Below, one piece after another: positions 16,363 through 23,984 of a stretch of 64,000 bases of DNA (positions are counted from its first letter, which is position 1; each line of letters starts with the position of its first letter). The notes under the pieces were generated by a model. The model saw only the letters and a list, made by a program, of their open reading frames with translations. It was not told the origin of the DNA and did not search any database. The position numbers and the translations under genes are program-made. This stretch comes from Candidatus Rokubacteria bacterium 13_1_40CM_69_27 (GTDB taxonomy: Bacteria > Methylomirabilota > Methylomirabilia > Rokubacteriales > CSP1-6), in the NCBI GenBank assembly GCA_001917535.1, contig MNEF01000116.1, forward strand, positions 1-64,000, in the 5' to 3' direction.

Positions 16363-17017
16363 GGCGCTTCAGCTCCGCTTCGGACGGTCGCAGATAGATC
16401 GGGACGAGGTCGGCGACGCCGACGGTATCGCCGGCGAGGAGCCGGGCGAGCCCGAGGACGCCCACCGAGGCCGGCGACGGGACGCGTCGGTGCGGCGGGG
16501 CCGGGGGCGCATGCGGGGTGCGAATGGTGACCGCCGCATCGCCGAGGAGGATGACGGGCTCCGTCAGTCGGGCGGCCAGGGCCCCGGGGGCGAGCGCGAG
16601 GTAGTCCCACTCCCGCCGCATCGCGGCCCCGTCCCAGCGGTAGAGCGCGCAGTACACCTCCCCCTTTCGGGCATCGAGCACGGGGCACACCGGGAGCGAT
16701 GCGAAGGGAAGCGACGCTGCCATCGCGTCGAGGGTCGGCACCGCGGCGATCGGGATGCCGAGGGCCAGCGCCAGCCCCTTCACCGCGCTCAGCCCAATCC
16801 GCAGTCCGGTGAACGAGCCGGGTCCGACAGCGGCGGCCAGGCCCTGCAGGTCGGCAGGAGTCCAGCCGGCGTCGGTCAGCACCCGGTCGATGGCGGGCAT
16901 CAGCCGCTCGGAGTGCGTGGCGCTCACGTCGAGCGAGTATTCGCCGCGGATCCGCTCGCCGTCCAGCAGGGCGACGCCGCCTGCCAGCGTCGAAGTTTCG
17001 ACCGCTAGAACGCGCAC
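16343..17017 (-). CDS. tsaB: tRNA threonylcarbamoyladenosine biosynthesis protein TsaB
   Basis: A 224-residue ASKHA-fold protein beginning VLAVETST and with AAAVGPGSFTGLRIGLSAVKGLA, the family signature. TsaB is the scaffold that dimerises with TsaD for t6A37 synthesis. tsaC, which makes the threonylcarbamoyl-AMP donor, is in this window at 26.7 kb. The GTG start at 17017 has TAGACT 7 nt upstream and no Shine-Dalgarno, so a leaderless message is possible. Confidence 0.9.
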   Translation of the reverse strand: MRVLAVETSTLAGGVALLDGERIRGEYSLDVSATHSERLMPAIDRVLTDAGWTPADLQGLAAAVGPGSFTGLRIGLSAVKGLALALGIPIAAVPTLDAMAASLPFASLPVCPVLDARKGEVYCALYRWDGAAMRREWDYLALAPGALAARLTEPVILLGDAAVTIRTPHAPPAPPHRRVPSPASVGVLGLARLLAGDTVGVADLVPIYLRPSEAELKRRALTVH

Positions 17018-17085
17018 GGGCGCCAGTCTAGCACGCGGCGCCAGAGCCGCAGCCGGCGTGCGATAATACGCCCGGGAGGGAGCGG

Positions 17086-17769
17086 ATGAGTGCTGCGCCG
17101 AAGAACGATCCCGCCGCCGTCGAGGTGGAGGTTCGTGAAAAGATCCACCTCGAGATCCTCAAGCGGACGGGTGCCTACCACGCCAACGACCACGTGCTCC
17201 TACCCTCCGGGCAGCACACCAGCGAGTACATCGAGAAGACGCTGGTGACGACGGAGCCATCCTTCACCGAAGGGCTCGGCGCCGTCATCGCCAAGCACTT
17301 CGCTCAGTGGCCCGTCGACGCCGTGCTCTCGACCGGTCCGGGCGCCCTCATCCTCTCCCACTGCGTGGCCCGGGCGCACCCTTCACGCCCCGTTGTCATT
17401 TATGGCACGAAGGGGCTGTCAGGTGGCAAGCGGCGGGTTACCCTACCCGTCGAGTTCCAGCGCCTGATCCGGGAGGGCGCGCGCGTCCTGCTGATCGAAG
17501 ACCTCGTGAGCACCGGCACGACGCTCGACCTCTTGATCAACCTTGTCGAGCAGTTGGGTGCCGAGGTGGTGGGGGTCGGGTGTTTATGGCGCCGCACGTC
17601 GGTCGAACTGAACGGCAAGCCAGTCTTCAGCCTGGTGAGCAGGGACTTTCCGACCTACGACCCGTCAGAATGTCCTCTATGTAAAAGGGGAATACCACTG
17701 AACGAAGAGTTCGTCCGGAGGCGGCACCTGCGGCGTCCGTCGACCGCACAGGAGCCTAAGACCCCGTAG
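17086..17769 (+). CDS. Orotate-phosphoribosyltransferase-like PRTase
   Basis: A 227-residue protein with a PRPP-binding loop, VLLIEDLVSTGTTLDLL, and an OPRT-like start (ILKRTGAYHANDHVLLPSGQHTSEYI). Near the C-terminus it carries CPLCKRGIPLN, a CxxC pair usual for a PRTase subgroup annotated as PyrE-like. It may make OMP or act on another base; no other pyrimidine ribotide gene is adjacent. GGGAGGGAGCGG precedes the ATG. It is divergent from tsaB. Confidence 0.8.
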   Translation: MSAAPKNDPAAVEVEVREKIHLEILKRTGAYHANDHVLLPSGQHTSEYIEKTLVTTEPSFTEGLGAVIAKHFAQWPVDAVLSTGPGALILSHCVARAHPSRPVVIYGTKGLSGGKRRVTLPVEFQRLIREGARVLLIEDLVSTGTTLDLLINLVEQLGAEVVGVGCLWRRTSVELNGKPVFSLVSRDFPTYDPSECPLCKRGIPLNEEFVRRRHLRRPSTAQEPKTP

Positions 17770-17821
17770 TTCCGGCCTTTCAAGCTGTCCGGCCAAGCCC
17801 CGCCCCGTCTGTCACCAGGTC

Positions 17822-17837
17822 TTGGCACCCCTCTTGC
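17822..17837 (+). promoter_or_regulatory. Sigma-54-type (-24/-12) promoter
   Basis: TTGGCAC (17822-17828) and TTGC (17834-17837) give the GG-N10-GC spacing and close-to-consensus bases of RpoN promoters, about 50 bp before the start of the secreted-protein gene. The same bases allow a sigma-70 reading, TTGGCA-N16-TATCAT. A TCGGGC/GCCCGA hairpin (about 17865-17879) lies in the leader. Confidence 0.6.
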
Positions 17838-17888
17838 GTAACCTATCATCGTGAAAAGCGACTTCGGGCATCGCCCGAGAGGTGCCTA

Positions 17889-18641
17889 ATGTATAAGCAA
17901 GCAATCCCGCTTCTCGGTTTCGCTCTTACGCTTGCACTCGCGAGCCTCGCGGACGCCGAGCCGGTGACGGTGCGGTTTCCGGAGGGCGTGACGCGGGCCT
18001 TTCCCGTCCTGCGCTCTGTCGACAACGAAAAGCTCGCCCAGGGTGACCTCAGCCAGGTCGTACGGGGCGACAAGGTGTCGAGCCGCCTGGTGTTCCACTT
18101 CAAGGACGGCTCGATCTACGACGAGAGCGTCGTCTTCTCCCAGCGCGACGTGTTCACCCTCTTGAGCTATCGCATTGTGCAGCAGGGCCCCTCTTTCCCG
18201 GAGACGCTGGAGGCGGCCGTCGACCGGGACACGGGGCGCTATCAGGTCCGCTACCGCGCGGACGATGACAGTCCCGAAGAGGTCCTCACCGGAAAGTTCG
18301 CGCTCCCCGACGACGCCTACAACGGCATGCTCTCCCTGATCGTGAAGAACCTGCCCGCGCGGGCCGAGGAGACGGTCTCGGTCGTGGCGTTCACGCCGAA
18401 ACCGCGGGTCGTGAAGCTGCTGCTCCAGCCGGTGGCTGAAGAGCGCATGCTGGTCAGCGATTCGCCGATGCAGGCCACCCGCTACCACATCAGGCCGCAG
18501 CTCGGCCTGTTCGCCTCGCTCCTGGTGACCGACATCCCCGACCTCCGCATGTGGATTCTCCCCGGGGAGGCTCCGGCGTTCCTGCGCGCGGAGGGTCCGC
18601 TCTACTTCATGGGGCCGGTCTGGAGGATCGAGCCCTACTAG
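17889..18641 (+). CDS. Secreted protein of unknown function
   Basis: A 250-residue protein. The signal peptide MYKQAIPLLGF...LASLADAEP precedes a beta-rich domain (VTVRFPEGVTRAFPVL, VSSRLVFHFKDGSIYDESVVFSQ, DRDTGRYQVRY, LFASLLVTDIPDLRMW). No family recognised; DUF3108-like or LolA-like folds are possible but unproven. AGAGGTG sits before the ATG. A sigma-54-like promoter and a leader hairpin lie upstream and a terminator-like stem lies just downstream, so it is probably a single-gene unit. Confidence 0.65.
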   Translation: MYKQAIPLLGFALTLALASLADAEPVTVRFPEGVTRAFPVLRSVDNEKLAQGDLSQVVRGDKVSSRLVFHFKDGSIYDESVVFSQRDVFTLLSYRIVQQGPSFPETLEAAVDRDTGRYQVRYRADDDSPEEVLTGKFALPDDAYNGMLSLIVKNLPARAEETVSVVAFTPKPRVVKLLLQPVAEERMLVSDSPMQATRYHIRPQLGLFASLLVTDIPDLRMWILPGEAPAFLRAEGPLYFMGPVWRIEPY

Positions 18642-18647
18642 ATCCTC

Positions 18648-18669
18648 GGAGGGGGCTTCGCCCCCTTCC
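18648..18669 (+). terminator. GC-rich stem-loop after the secreted-protein gene
   Basis: GGAGGGGGC-TTC-GCCCCCTTCC forms a stable stem 7 bp after the stop but has no T-run. It is also a minimal version of the flanks of the dispersed palindromic repeats described at 26.6, 31.0, 34.7 and 40.2 kb. Confidence 0.5.
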
Positions 18670-18726
18670 GCCCGCGCCGGCCCTGATCGCTCTTAGCCGG
18701 GTCGTGCTTCCCTGCCCCTCAGCGCT

Positions 18727-20547
18727 TCAGGCGGCTTCCCAGAGGCCCTCGGCGACGCCGGCGTTCTTGTAGGCGGCCCGGATGCGATCGAGGTTCTTCG
18801 TGAAGAGGAGCCCGATCTTCGCGAACGGCTCGAAGACGGGACCCTGGCCTTCGATCAGCGGGAAACTGACATTGGGGAGCTTGTCCCACTGTGCCCGCAG
18901 CGCTGTGTTGACCGTCGCCAGCCGCGCGTAGAACTCCTCGCGCTCCTTCGCCGCGCGCTTGACGATCGGCGTGATCAGACAGTCGATGGTCTGGCGCGCC
19001 CGCGCCGCCGCGCCCTCGACGGCCGCCTCTGCCAGCGGCACCACGGTCACGCCCAGCTCGCCCAGGAACCTCTGCAGGAGCCGACCGACCGAATCCTGGA
19101 GCAGCACCTCGGGCAGCCCGACCGTCTTCAGCTCGCGGTGGCCGAGCTGGTGGGCCTCTGCGTAGAGCTGGTCGCGCAGCCACTGCACGTAGGCGCGGTT
19201 TTCCTCGTCCTTCCACCACTGCTTGATCATCTTCTTGCCCCAGTAGCGGATGGCCACGTAGTACAGGTCCCGCTTCCAGAGCTTCTTGGCGATCCCCTGC
19301 CAGGAGTAGAACTTGGCCATCGCGTTGATCGCGCCCGTCTGCAGCTCGTAGGGCGACATCCGCCGCGGCTGGTGAACCGTGTGGTGGCCGTCGTAGAAGG
19401 ACCAGTTCCGGTTGATGACGTACTTGTCGCCCTTGGCGTAAAGGGTGTCCCAGTCGGGCGAGCCCGGGATCGGCGTGAGGATCATGAACTGCACGGAGTC
19501 GATGTCGTGCTTTAGCGCGAAGTCGGCGGTGGCGTCGATGGTCTCGAGGTCGTCCTCGTCCGAGCCGACGACGAACATGCCGTGGATCCGGATTTCATGG
19601 GCGTGGAAGCGCTCGATCGACCGCTCGATCTTGGCCAGATCCTGCTTCTTCTGGAAGAGCTTGAGCGTGCGAGGATTGATGGACTCGAATCCCACGTATA
19701 CGTTGAAGCAGTTCGAGTCGCGCATGAGCTCGAGAAGCTCGGGATCGTCCACCGTCTCCGTGCGCACCTGGGCGCCCCACTGAGGCGTGAGGCCGCGCTC
19801 GATCATCCCCCGCAAAAGCTCCTTCACGCGCTTCTTGTTGGCAGTGAAGATATCGTCGGCGAAGAAGGTGTAGAGGTTGCCCTTGTGCAGCGTCAGCTCC
19901 TCCAGCACCCGCTCGATCGAGTGGGTGCGGAAGGCGTGACCGTACATCCCCGGCACCGAGCAGAAAGTGCAGGAGAAGGGACAGCCGCGGGAGGTGGCGA
20001 TGGAGATGACCCCGCCCGGCTTCCAGCCGGTGATGAGCCCGTAATCGGGGATCGGATTCACGTCCAGGTTGGGGATCTTGGGGCGCTCGGGGTTGTGCAC
20101 CGCCCGGCCGTCCACCCGGTACGAGAGATTCTGGATCTTCTCGAACCCCTCGCCGCGCTGGATGGCGTCGGCCAGCTCCTGGAAGGCGGCCTCCCCCTCG
20201 CCCCGGATGACGAAGTCCGCGTGCGCGAGCCCCTCGTCGGGCAGGAAGCTCGTGTGGGTGCCGCCGAGCACGACGATCCTGCCCGCCTGCCTCACCTGGT
20301 CGGCGAGACGATACGACTGGGGGGCCGTGGAGGTGATGGCGGAGATGCCTACGAGATCGGCCGAGAGCGCCTCCGTCATGTCCACCTGGTGGATGTCCTC
20401 GATGTACACGCGGACGTCGTATCCCTTGCTCCGCATGATCGTGCCCAGGAGCACGGAGCCGAGCCGTGGAATACACACCCGGGTGTACACGTGGAGGTGC
20501 GTGGACTTCGGCTCGACGAACACGAGCTTCTTGAGCGCACGCTTCAT
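18727..20547 (-). CDS. B12-binding-domain radical SAM enzyme
   Basis: A 606-residue protein. Residues 10-130 form a cobalamin-binding Rossmann domain (RVYIEDIHQVDMTEALSADL; VLGGTHTSFLPDE). The radical SAM cluster motif is CPFSCTFC (Cys189, 193, 196). A 200-residue C-terminal extension carries W/K-rich helices (LWKRDLYYVAIRYWGKKM). Class-B enzymes of this kind methylate or rearrange unactivated carbons; the substrate is unknown. GGGGAG precedes the ATG at 20547; a longer frame from 20607 would start inside the promoter region. Confidence 0.85.
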   Translation of the reverse strand: MKRALKKLVFVEPKSTHLHVYTRVCIPRLGSVLLGTIMRSKGYDVRVYIEDIHQVDMTEALSADLVGISAITSTAPQSYRLADQVRQAGRIVVLGGTHTSFLPDEGLAHADFVIRGEGEAAFQELADAIQRGEGFEKIQNLSYRVDGRAVHNPERPKIPNLDVNPIPDYGLITGWKPGGVISIATSRGCPFSCTFCSVPGMYGHAFRTHSIERVLEELTLHKGNLYTFFADDIFTANKKRVKELLRGMIERGLTPQWGAQVRTETVDDPELLELMRDSNCFNVYVGFESINPRTLKLFQKKQDLAKIERSIERFHAHEIRIHGMFVVGSDEDDLETIDATADFALKHDIDSVQFMILTPIPGSPDWDTLYAKGDKYVINRNWSFYDGHHTVHQPRRMSPYELQTGAINAMAKFYSWQGIAKKLWKRDLYYVAIRYWGKKMIKQWWKDEENRAYVQWLRDQLYAEAHQLGHRELKTVGLPEVLLQDSVGRLLQRFLGELGVTVVPLAEAAVEGAAARARQTIDCLITPIVKRAAKEREEFYARLATVNTALRAQWDKLPNVSFPLIEGQGPVFEPFAKIGLLFTKNLDRIRAAYKNAGVAEGLWEAA

Positions 20548-20597
20548 GGGTGGTTTCTCCCCAAGTGAAGAGGAAAGACGATTTCGCAGATGCGCCA

Positions 20598-20627
20598 ACG
20601 CTAGCACCCGCCTCCGCGGCTTGTCAA
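20598..20627 (-). promoter_or_regulatory. Sigma-70-type promoter of the radical SAM gene
   Basis: On the minus strand a TTGACA (20622-20627) and TAGCGT (20598-20603) are separated by 18 bp. The hexamers end about 50 bp before the ATG, leaving room for the ribosome site. It is arranged back to back with the promoter at 20702-20731. Confidence 0.65.
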
Positions 20628-20701
20628 TGTACGGCTGCCGCCTCCTCCCCTAGATATGGGGTGTCCGGCCCGCCGGGAACCCCGTATCTTGGATTTTGGG
20701 C

Positions 20702-20731
20702 TTGACAGGATTTCCGGGCCGCCTCTAGCAT
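20702..20731 (+). promoter_or_regulatory. Sigma-70-type promoter of the lysine-rich mini-ORF transcript
   Basis: TTGACA (20702-20707) and TAGCAT (20726-20731) are 18 bp apart, the same design as the promoter opposite. The predicted transcription start is about 20738. Confidence 0.65.
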
Positions 20732-20769
20732 GCCGGTGACGTCAGTCGCGTCGCGAGGGAGGTGAGCCG

Positions 20770-20802
20770 GTGGCGAAGAAGAAGGCCAAGAAGAAGAAGT
20801 AA
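20770..20802 (+). CDS. Ten-residue lysine-rich mini-ORF
   Basis: GTG starts MAKKKAKKKK, ending in TAA; eight of ten residues are Lys. A near-perfect Shine-Dalgarno (GGGAGGTGA, 20756-20764) sits upstream, a promoter lies at 20702-20731 and a 13-bp hairpin follows at 20818-20852, so everything needed for a dedicated short transcript of about 120 nt is present. Such a basic peptide would bind RNA, DNA or acidic membranes, or translation of the Lys run might act as a ribosome-stalling sensor. Alternatively the transcript itself is a small RNA and the ORF accidental. No known family. Confidence 0.5.
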   Translation: MAKKKAKKKK

Positions 20803-20817
20803 GCGCCGTTGAGGCGC

Positions 20818-20852
20818 GCGGCCCTGTCGGCCTTCCCTTCCGGCAGGGCCGC
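20818..20852 (+). terminator. Strong hairpin after the mini-ORF
   Basis: Arms 20818-20830 and 20840-20852 pair over 13 bp (one G-U) with a pyrimidine loop; ATCTTTGAT follows, a weak U-tract. It could also end nrdR transcription from the other side. Confidence 0.6.
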
Positions 20853-20893
20853 ACCATCTTTGATACTGAGTTGGGGTACCCCCCTCAGACTCC

Positions 20894-20930
20894 CCCGCAG
20901 ATTCTTCCCGCAGATTTCCCCCCGCAGATT
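20894..20930. repeat. Three near-tandem copies of CCCGCAGATT
   Basis: CCCGCAGATT starts at 20894, 20907 and 20921 (13- and 14-bp steps) in C-rich spacers, just beyond the nrdR stop. It does not look like an NrdR box. Function unknown. Confidence 0.75.
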
Positions 20931-20949
20931 CTCCCCCCGACGGTGCGAG

Positions 20950-21462
20950 CTATTTGGTCTTGGCGAGCGCGCGTGGCTTGGGCGCGGGCGGCTTGACCTT
21001 GTCCTCTTTGAGGAGCCCCTTGAGCTGGTTCACCGTGTCGGAGAACTGCGAGACGTCCTGGAACTGGCGGTAGACGGAGGAGAACCGGACGTAGGCGACC
21101 TGGTCGAGCTTCTTGAGGTGCTCCATCACCAGCTCGCCCAGCTCGTGGTACTTGATCTCCTTCTCGGCGCGCTCGTGGAGCTGGGCCTCGATCTCGGTCA
21201 CGATCTCGTCGACCTTCTGCACGGCCACCGACCGCTTCTCACACGCCTTGAGGATGGAGTTACGGAGCTTCTGGCGGTCGAAGGGCTCCCGCCGGCCGTC
21301 GCGCTTCTCCACGTGGGGCAGCACATCCTCGATGTACTCGTACGTCGTGTACCGGCGGTGGCACTTGAGGCACTCGCGGCGGCGCCGGATGAACTCGCCG
21401 TCCCGACCCACCCGGGAGTCGACGACCCGATCCTCCGGGTGGCCGCAGAACGGACACTTCAT
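20950..21462 (-). CDS. nrdR: Transcriptional repressor NrdR
   Basis: A 170-residue protein with a zinc ribbon (Cys3, Cys6, Cys31, Cys34 in CPFC and CLKC), the RRRRECLKCHRRYTTYE signature, and an ATP-cone (FDRQKLRNSILKACEKRSV). It represses ribonucleotide reductase genes when bound to dATP/ATP. The length is slightly above usual because of a Lys/Pro-rich tail. It is the last gene of the minus-strand run, 13 bp after glyA; the glyA-nrdR neighbourhood is common. Confidence 0.95.
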   Translation of the reverse strand: MKCPFCGHPEDRVVDSRVGRDGEFIRRRRECLKCHRRYTTYEYIEDVLPHVEKRDGRREPFDRQKLRNSILKACEKRSVAVQKVDEIVTEIEAQLHERAEKEIKYHELGELVMEHLKKLDQVAYVRFSSVYRQFQDVSQFSDTVNQLKGLLKEDKVKPPAPKPRALAKTK

Positions 21463-21475
21463 CGGGGCCCTCCCC

Positions 21476-22723
21476 TCACTTCACGCGGTCCGGGTAGAGG
21501 GGAAACCGACCGCTCAGCTCCTGGACCTGAGCGCGTACCGCCGCCTCCACTGCAGAGGAGCCGAGCTGGCTCAGCACGCGGTCGATGAGCTCGGCGATCC
21601 GCGCCATCTCGGGCTCCCGCATGCCCCGCGTCGTCACCGCCGGCGTCCCCAGCCGGATGCCGCTGGTCACCATGGGCCCGCGGCTGTCGAAGGGCACGGT
21701 GTTCTTGTTCGCGGTGATCCACGCGCGGTCGAGCGCCTCCTGGGCGTCTTTGCCGGTGATGTTGCGGCCGGTCAGATCGACCAGTATGAGGTGCGTGTCG
21801 GTGCCACCGCTCACCAGGCGATAGCCGCGTCCCAGCAGCGCGTCGGCGAGCGCCTTGGCGTTGCGGACGATCTGCTGCTGGTAGGCGCGCCACTCCGGCG
21901 TGAGGGCCTCCTTGAACGCCACCGCCTTGGCGGCGATCACGTGCATGAGCGGGCCGCCCTGCACTCCCGGCATCACCACCTTGTCCAGCGTCGCCGCGTC
22001 CTTGGCCTGGCACAGGACCATGCCGCCCCGAGGGCCGCGCAGCGTCTTGTGAGTGGTGGTGGTGACGAAGTCGGCGAGGCCGACCGGGGAGGGATGCAGT
22101 CCCGCCGCCACCAGCCCCGCCGGATGGGCGATGTCGGCCATCAGGACGGCGCCCACCTCGCGCGCGATCTCCGCGAACGGCCGGAAGTCGATCGCGCGGG
22201 GAAAGGCCGAGCCGCCGGCGATGATGAGCTTGGGCTGGTGCTGGCGGGCGAGGTCTCGCACCTGGTCGAGGTCGATCCGCTCCGTGTCCTTCCGGACGCC
22301 GTAGGGAGCGATCTTGTAGAACTTCCCCGAGTAGTTCACGGGGCTCCCGGCCGTCAGGTGGCCGCCGTGCGAGAGGTTGGGCCCCAGGACCGTGTCACCG
22401 GGCTTGAGGACGGCGAAGTAGACGGCCATGTTGGCCTGGGCGCCCGAGTGGGGCTGGACGTTGGCGTGCTCGGCGCCGAACAGCTCCCGGGCGCGGGCGA
22501 TCGCCAGCTCCTCGGCGATATCGACCACCTCGCAGCCGCCGTAGTACCGGCGCCCCGGATAGCCCTCGGCGTACTTGTTGGTCATGACCGAGCCCAGCGC
22601 CTCCAGCACCGCCTCGGAGACGAAGTTCTCCGAGGCGATCAACTCGAGGTTCCGGTTCTGCCGCTGCGCTTCCTCACGCAGCGCCTTGGCGATGTCGGGA
22701 TCGACGTCAGCGAGCCGGGGCAT
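21476..22723 (-). CDS. glyA: Serine hydroxymethyltransferase
   Basis: A 415-residue PLP enzyme. Lys226 in [14 protein letters not shown] is the Schiff-base lysine; LIASENFVS and [13 protein letters not shown] are family signatures. It converts serine and THF to glycine and methylene-THF, feeding one-carbon units to the purine genes upstream in the run (purN, purH). The ATG at 22723 lies inside the end of rpiB (17-bp overlap), so translation is probably coupled. Confidence 0.96.
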   Translation of the reverse strand: MPRLADVDPDIAKALREEAQRQNRNLELIASENFVSEAVLEALGSVMTNKYAEGYPGRRYYGGCEVVDIAEELAIARARELFGAEHANVQPHSGAQANMAVYFAVLKPGDTVLGPNLSHGGHLTAGSPVNYSGKFYKIAPYGVRKDTERIDLDQVRDLARQHQPKLIIAGGSAFPRAIDFRPFAEIAREVGAVLMADIAHPAGLVAAGLHPSPVGLADFVTTTTHKTLRGPRGGMVLCQAKDAATLDKVVMPGVQGGPLMHVIAAKAVAFKEALTPEWRAYQQQIVRNAKALADALLGRGYRLVSGGTDTHLILVDLTGRNITGKDAQEALDRAWITANKNTVPFDSRGPMVTSGIRLGTPAVTTRGMREPEMARIAELIDRVLSQLGSSAVEAAVRAQVQELSGRFPLYPDRVK

Positions 22724-23186
22724 CGGAGACGCCTGCGCGCGGGATCGCGCGTTCGAGGGCCGCCAGCTTCTCCACCCGGCGCGCGTGGCGGCCGCCGCCG
22801 AAGTCGGTCCCCAGCCCTGTCTGGAGGATCGCGATCGCCGCCTCCCGCCCGGTGACACGGCCGCCCAGGGCGAGCACGTTCGCGGCGTTGTGCTCGCGGC
22901 TCATCCGGGCCGCGTGGGTGTCGGCGCAGGCCGCCGCCCGCACCCCGGGAACCTTGTTCGAGGCGACGGCCATGCCGATGCCGGTGCCGCACACGAGCAC
23001 CCCGCGCGCCGCCGCGCCGATCGTCACTGCCTCGGCTACGAGGAGGGCGTCATCGGGATAGTCGACCGCGTCGAGGGAGTCGGTGCCGACGTCGAGGATC
23101 CGGTGGCCCCGGGTGGTGAGCCACGCCTTGAGGTCTTCCTTGAGAGGGAAAACGGCGTGGTCGGCGCCGAGGGCGATGACCGTCAT
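22707..23186 (-). CDS. rpiB: Ribose-5-phosphate isomerase B
   Basis: About 159 residues with VIALGADHA at the N-terminus, the catalytic [13 protein letters not shown] loop and [14 protein letters not shown]. It interconverts ribose-5-P and ribulose-5-P, supplying ribose-5-P for PRPP. The ATG at 23186 is preferred over an earlier frame start at 23216 because it starts the beta strand directly. A good promoter (23196-23224) ends 9 nt upstream, so the message has almost no leader. Confidence 0.93.
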   Translation of the reverse strand: MTVIALGADHAVFPLKEDLKAWLTTRGHRILDVGTDSLDAVDYPDDALLVAEAVTIGAAARGVLVCGTGIGMAVASNKVPGVRAAACADTHAARMSREHNAANVLALGGRVTGREAAIAILQTGLGTDFGGGRHARRVEKLAALERAIPRAGVSDAPAR

Positions 23187-23195
23187 ACCTGGCTC

Positions 23196-23224
23196 ACCAT
23201 ACTGGTAGGGGCCCAACGTGTCAA
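23196..23224 (-). promoter_or_regulatory. Promoter before rpiB-glyA-nrdR
   Basis: On the minus strand, TTGACA (23219-23224) and TATGGT (23196-23201) are 17 bp apart in the 69-bp gap after the nagB-like gene. This is the best sigma-70-type match in the minus-strand run and suggests rpiB-glyA-nrdR can be transcribed separately. Confidence 0.65.
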
Positions 23225-23255
23225 GCCACCTAGATGTCGGGGGTCGAAGCGCCCG

Positions 23256-23984
23256 TCACGGATACGCGTCCCGATCGGCGAGAATCGTGCACCGCGGGTG
23301 GTTTCTGAGGACCGAGGCGGGGATCTCGGGGCTCGCCGGACCGTCGACGAGCCGCCGGAGCGCGGCCCGCTTGCCGCGGCCGCTCACCAGGACGACAACC
23401 TCGCGCGCCGCGGCGATCGTCGAGAGCCCCAGCGTCACCGCTCGGTCCGCGACGGCGCCCCCGGCCAGCGTGAGGTTGACCTGGTCGGTGCGGATGTACT
23501 GCACGGTTTCGGGCAGGAGAGGGACCGGACGGGTCACCGAGTCGAAGGGCGCCCCCGGCTCGTTGGACGCCAGGTGCGCGTTCGGTCCGAGCCCCAGCAT
23601 CACGAGGTCCAGCCCGCCCGCCTCGACGATGACCTTCTCGTAGGCCTGGCACATCTCCTCCAGATCGACCGTGTCGATCCGCAAAGGGTGGCACCGGACG
23701 AGCGGCACGCCCGCCCAGTCCAGGAACTCGTGGCAGACTTGCTGCCAGAAATAGCCGCCGGCGGGCGCTGGGGGACAGAGCTCGTCCACCGAGAAGACCC
23801 GCAGGCGCGAGAAGTCGACGGGCGCCGTGGCCTGGAGCTTGCGCAGCAGCGCGTACATCCGGCGAGGTGTGCGTCCCGCCGGGACGGCCATGGCGAGGTC
23901 AGGCTTGGCCCCGACACGCTCGCGCACCAGCGCGGCGGCGGTCGCGGCCAGCTCCTCGGCCTCGCGGAAGACGATCAGTCGCAT
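23256..23984 (-). CDS. Glucosamine-6-phosphate deaminase / 6-phosphogluconolactonase-fold protein
   Basis: A 242-residue NagB-fold protein. AVPAGRTPRRMYALL (phosphate loop), RVFSVDELCP (catalytic Asp) and LGLGPNAHLASNEPG (His/Glu pair) fit NagB better than phosphogluconolactonase. Asn stands where E. coli NagB has Asp141, as in Bacillus-type enzymes. It probably deaminates glucosamine-6-P to fructose-6-P. The start overlaps the end of thiI by 10 bp. I leave the symbol blank because sub-family is uncertain. Confidence 0.75.
   Translation of the reverse strand: MRLIVFREAEELAATAAALVRERVGAKPDLAMAVPAGRTPRRMYALLRKLQATAPVDFSRLRVFSVDELCPPAPAGGYFWQQVCHEFLDWAGVPLVRCHPLRIDTVDLEEMCQAYEKVIVEAGGLDLVMLGLGPNAHLASNEPGAPFDSVTRPVPLLPETVQYIRTDQVNLTLAGGAVADRAVTLGLSTIAAAREVVVLVSGRGKRAALRRLVDGPASPEIPASVLRNHPRCTILADRDAYP

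Noticed and set aside
20894..20930. NrdR-box operators
   Set aside because: The repeated CCCGCAGATT does not resemble the AT-rich palindromic NrdR box.
23256..23984. Missing catalytic Asp in the NagB-like protein
   Set aside because: Asn at this position is, as I recall, normal in Bacillus-type NagB, so it is not evidence of inactivity.
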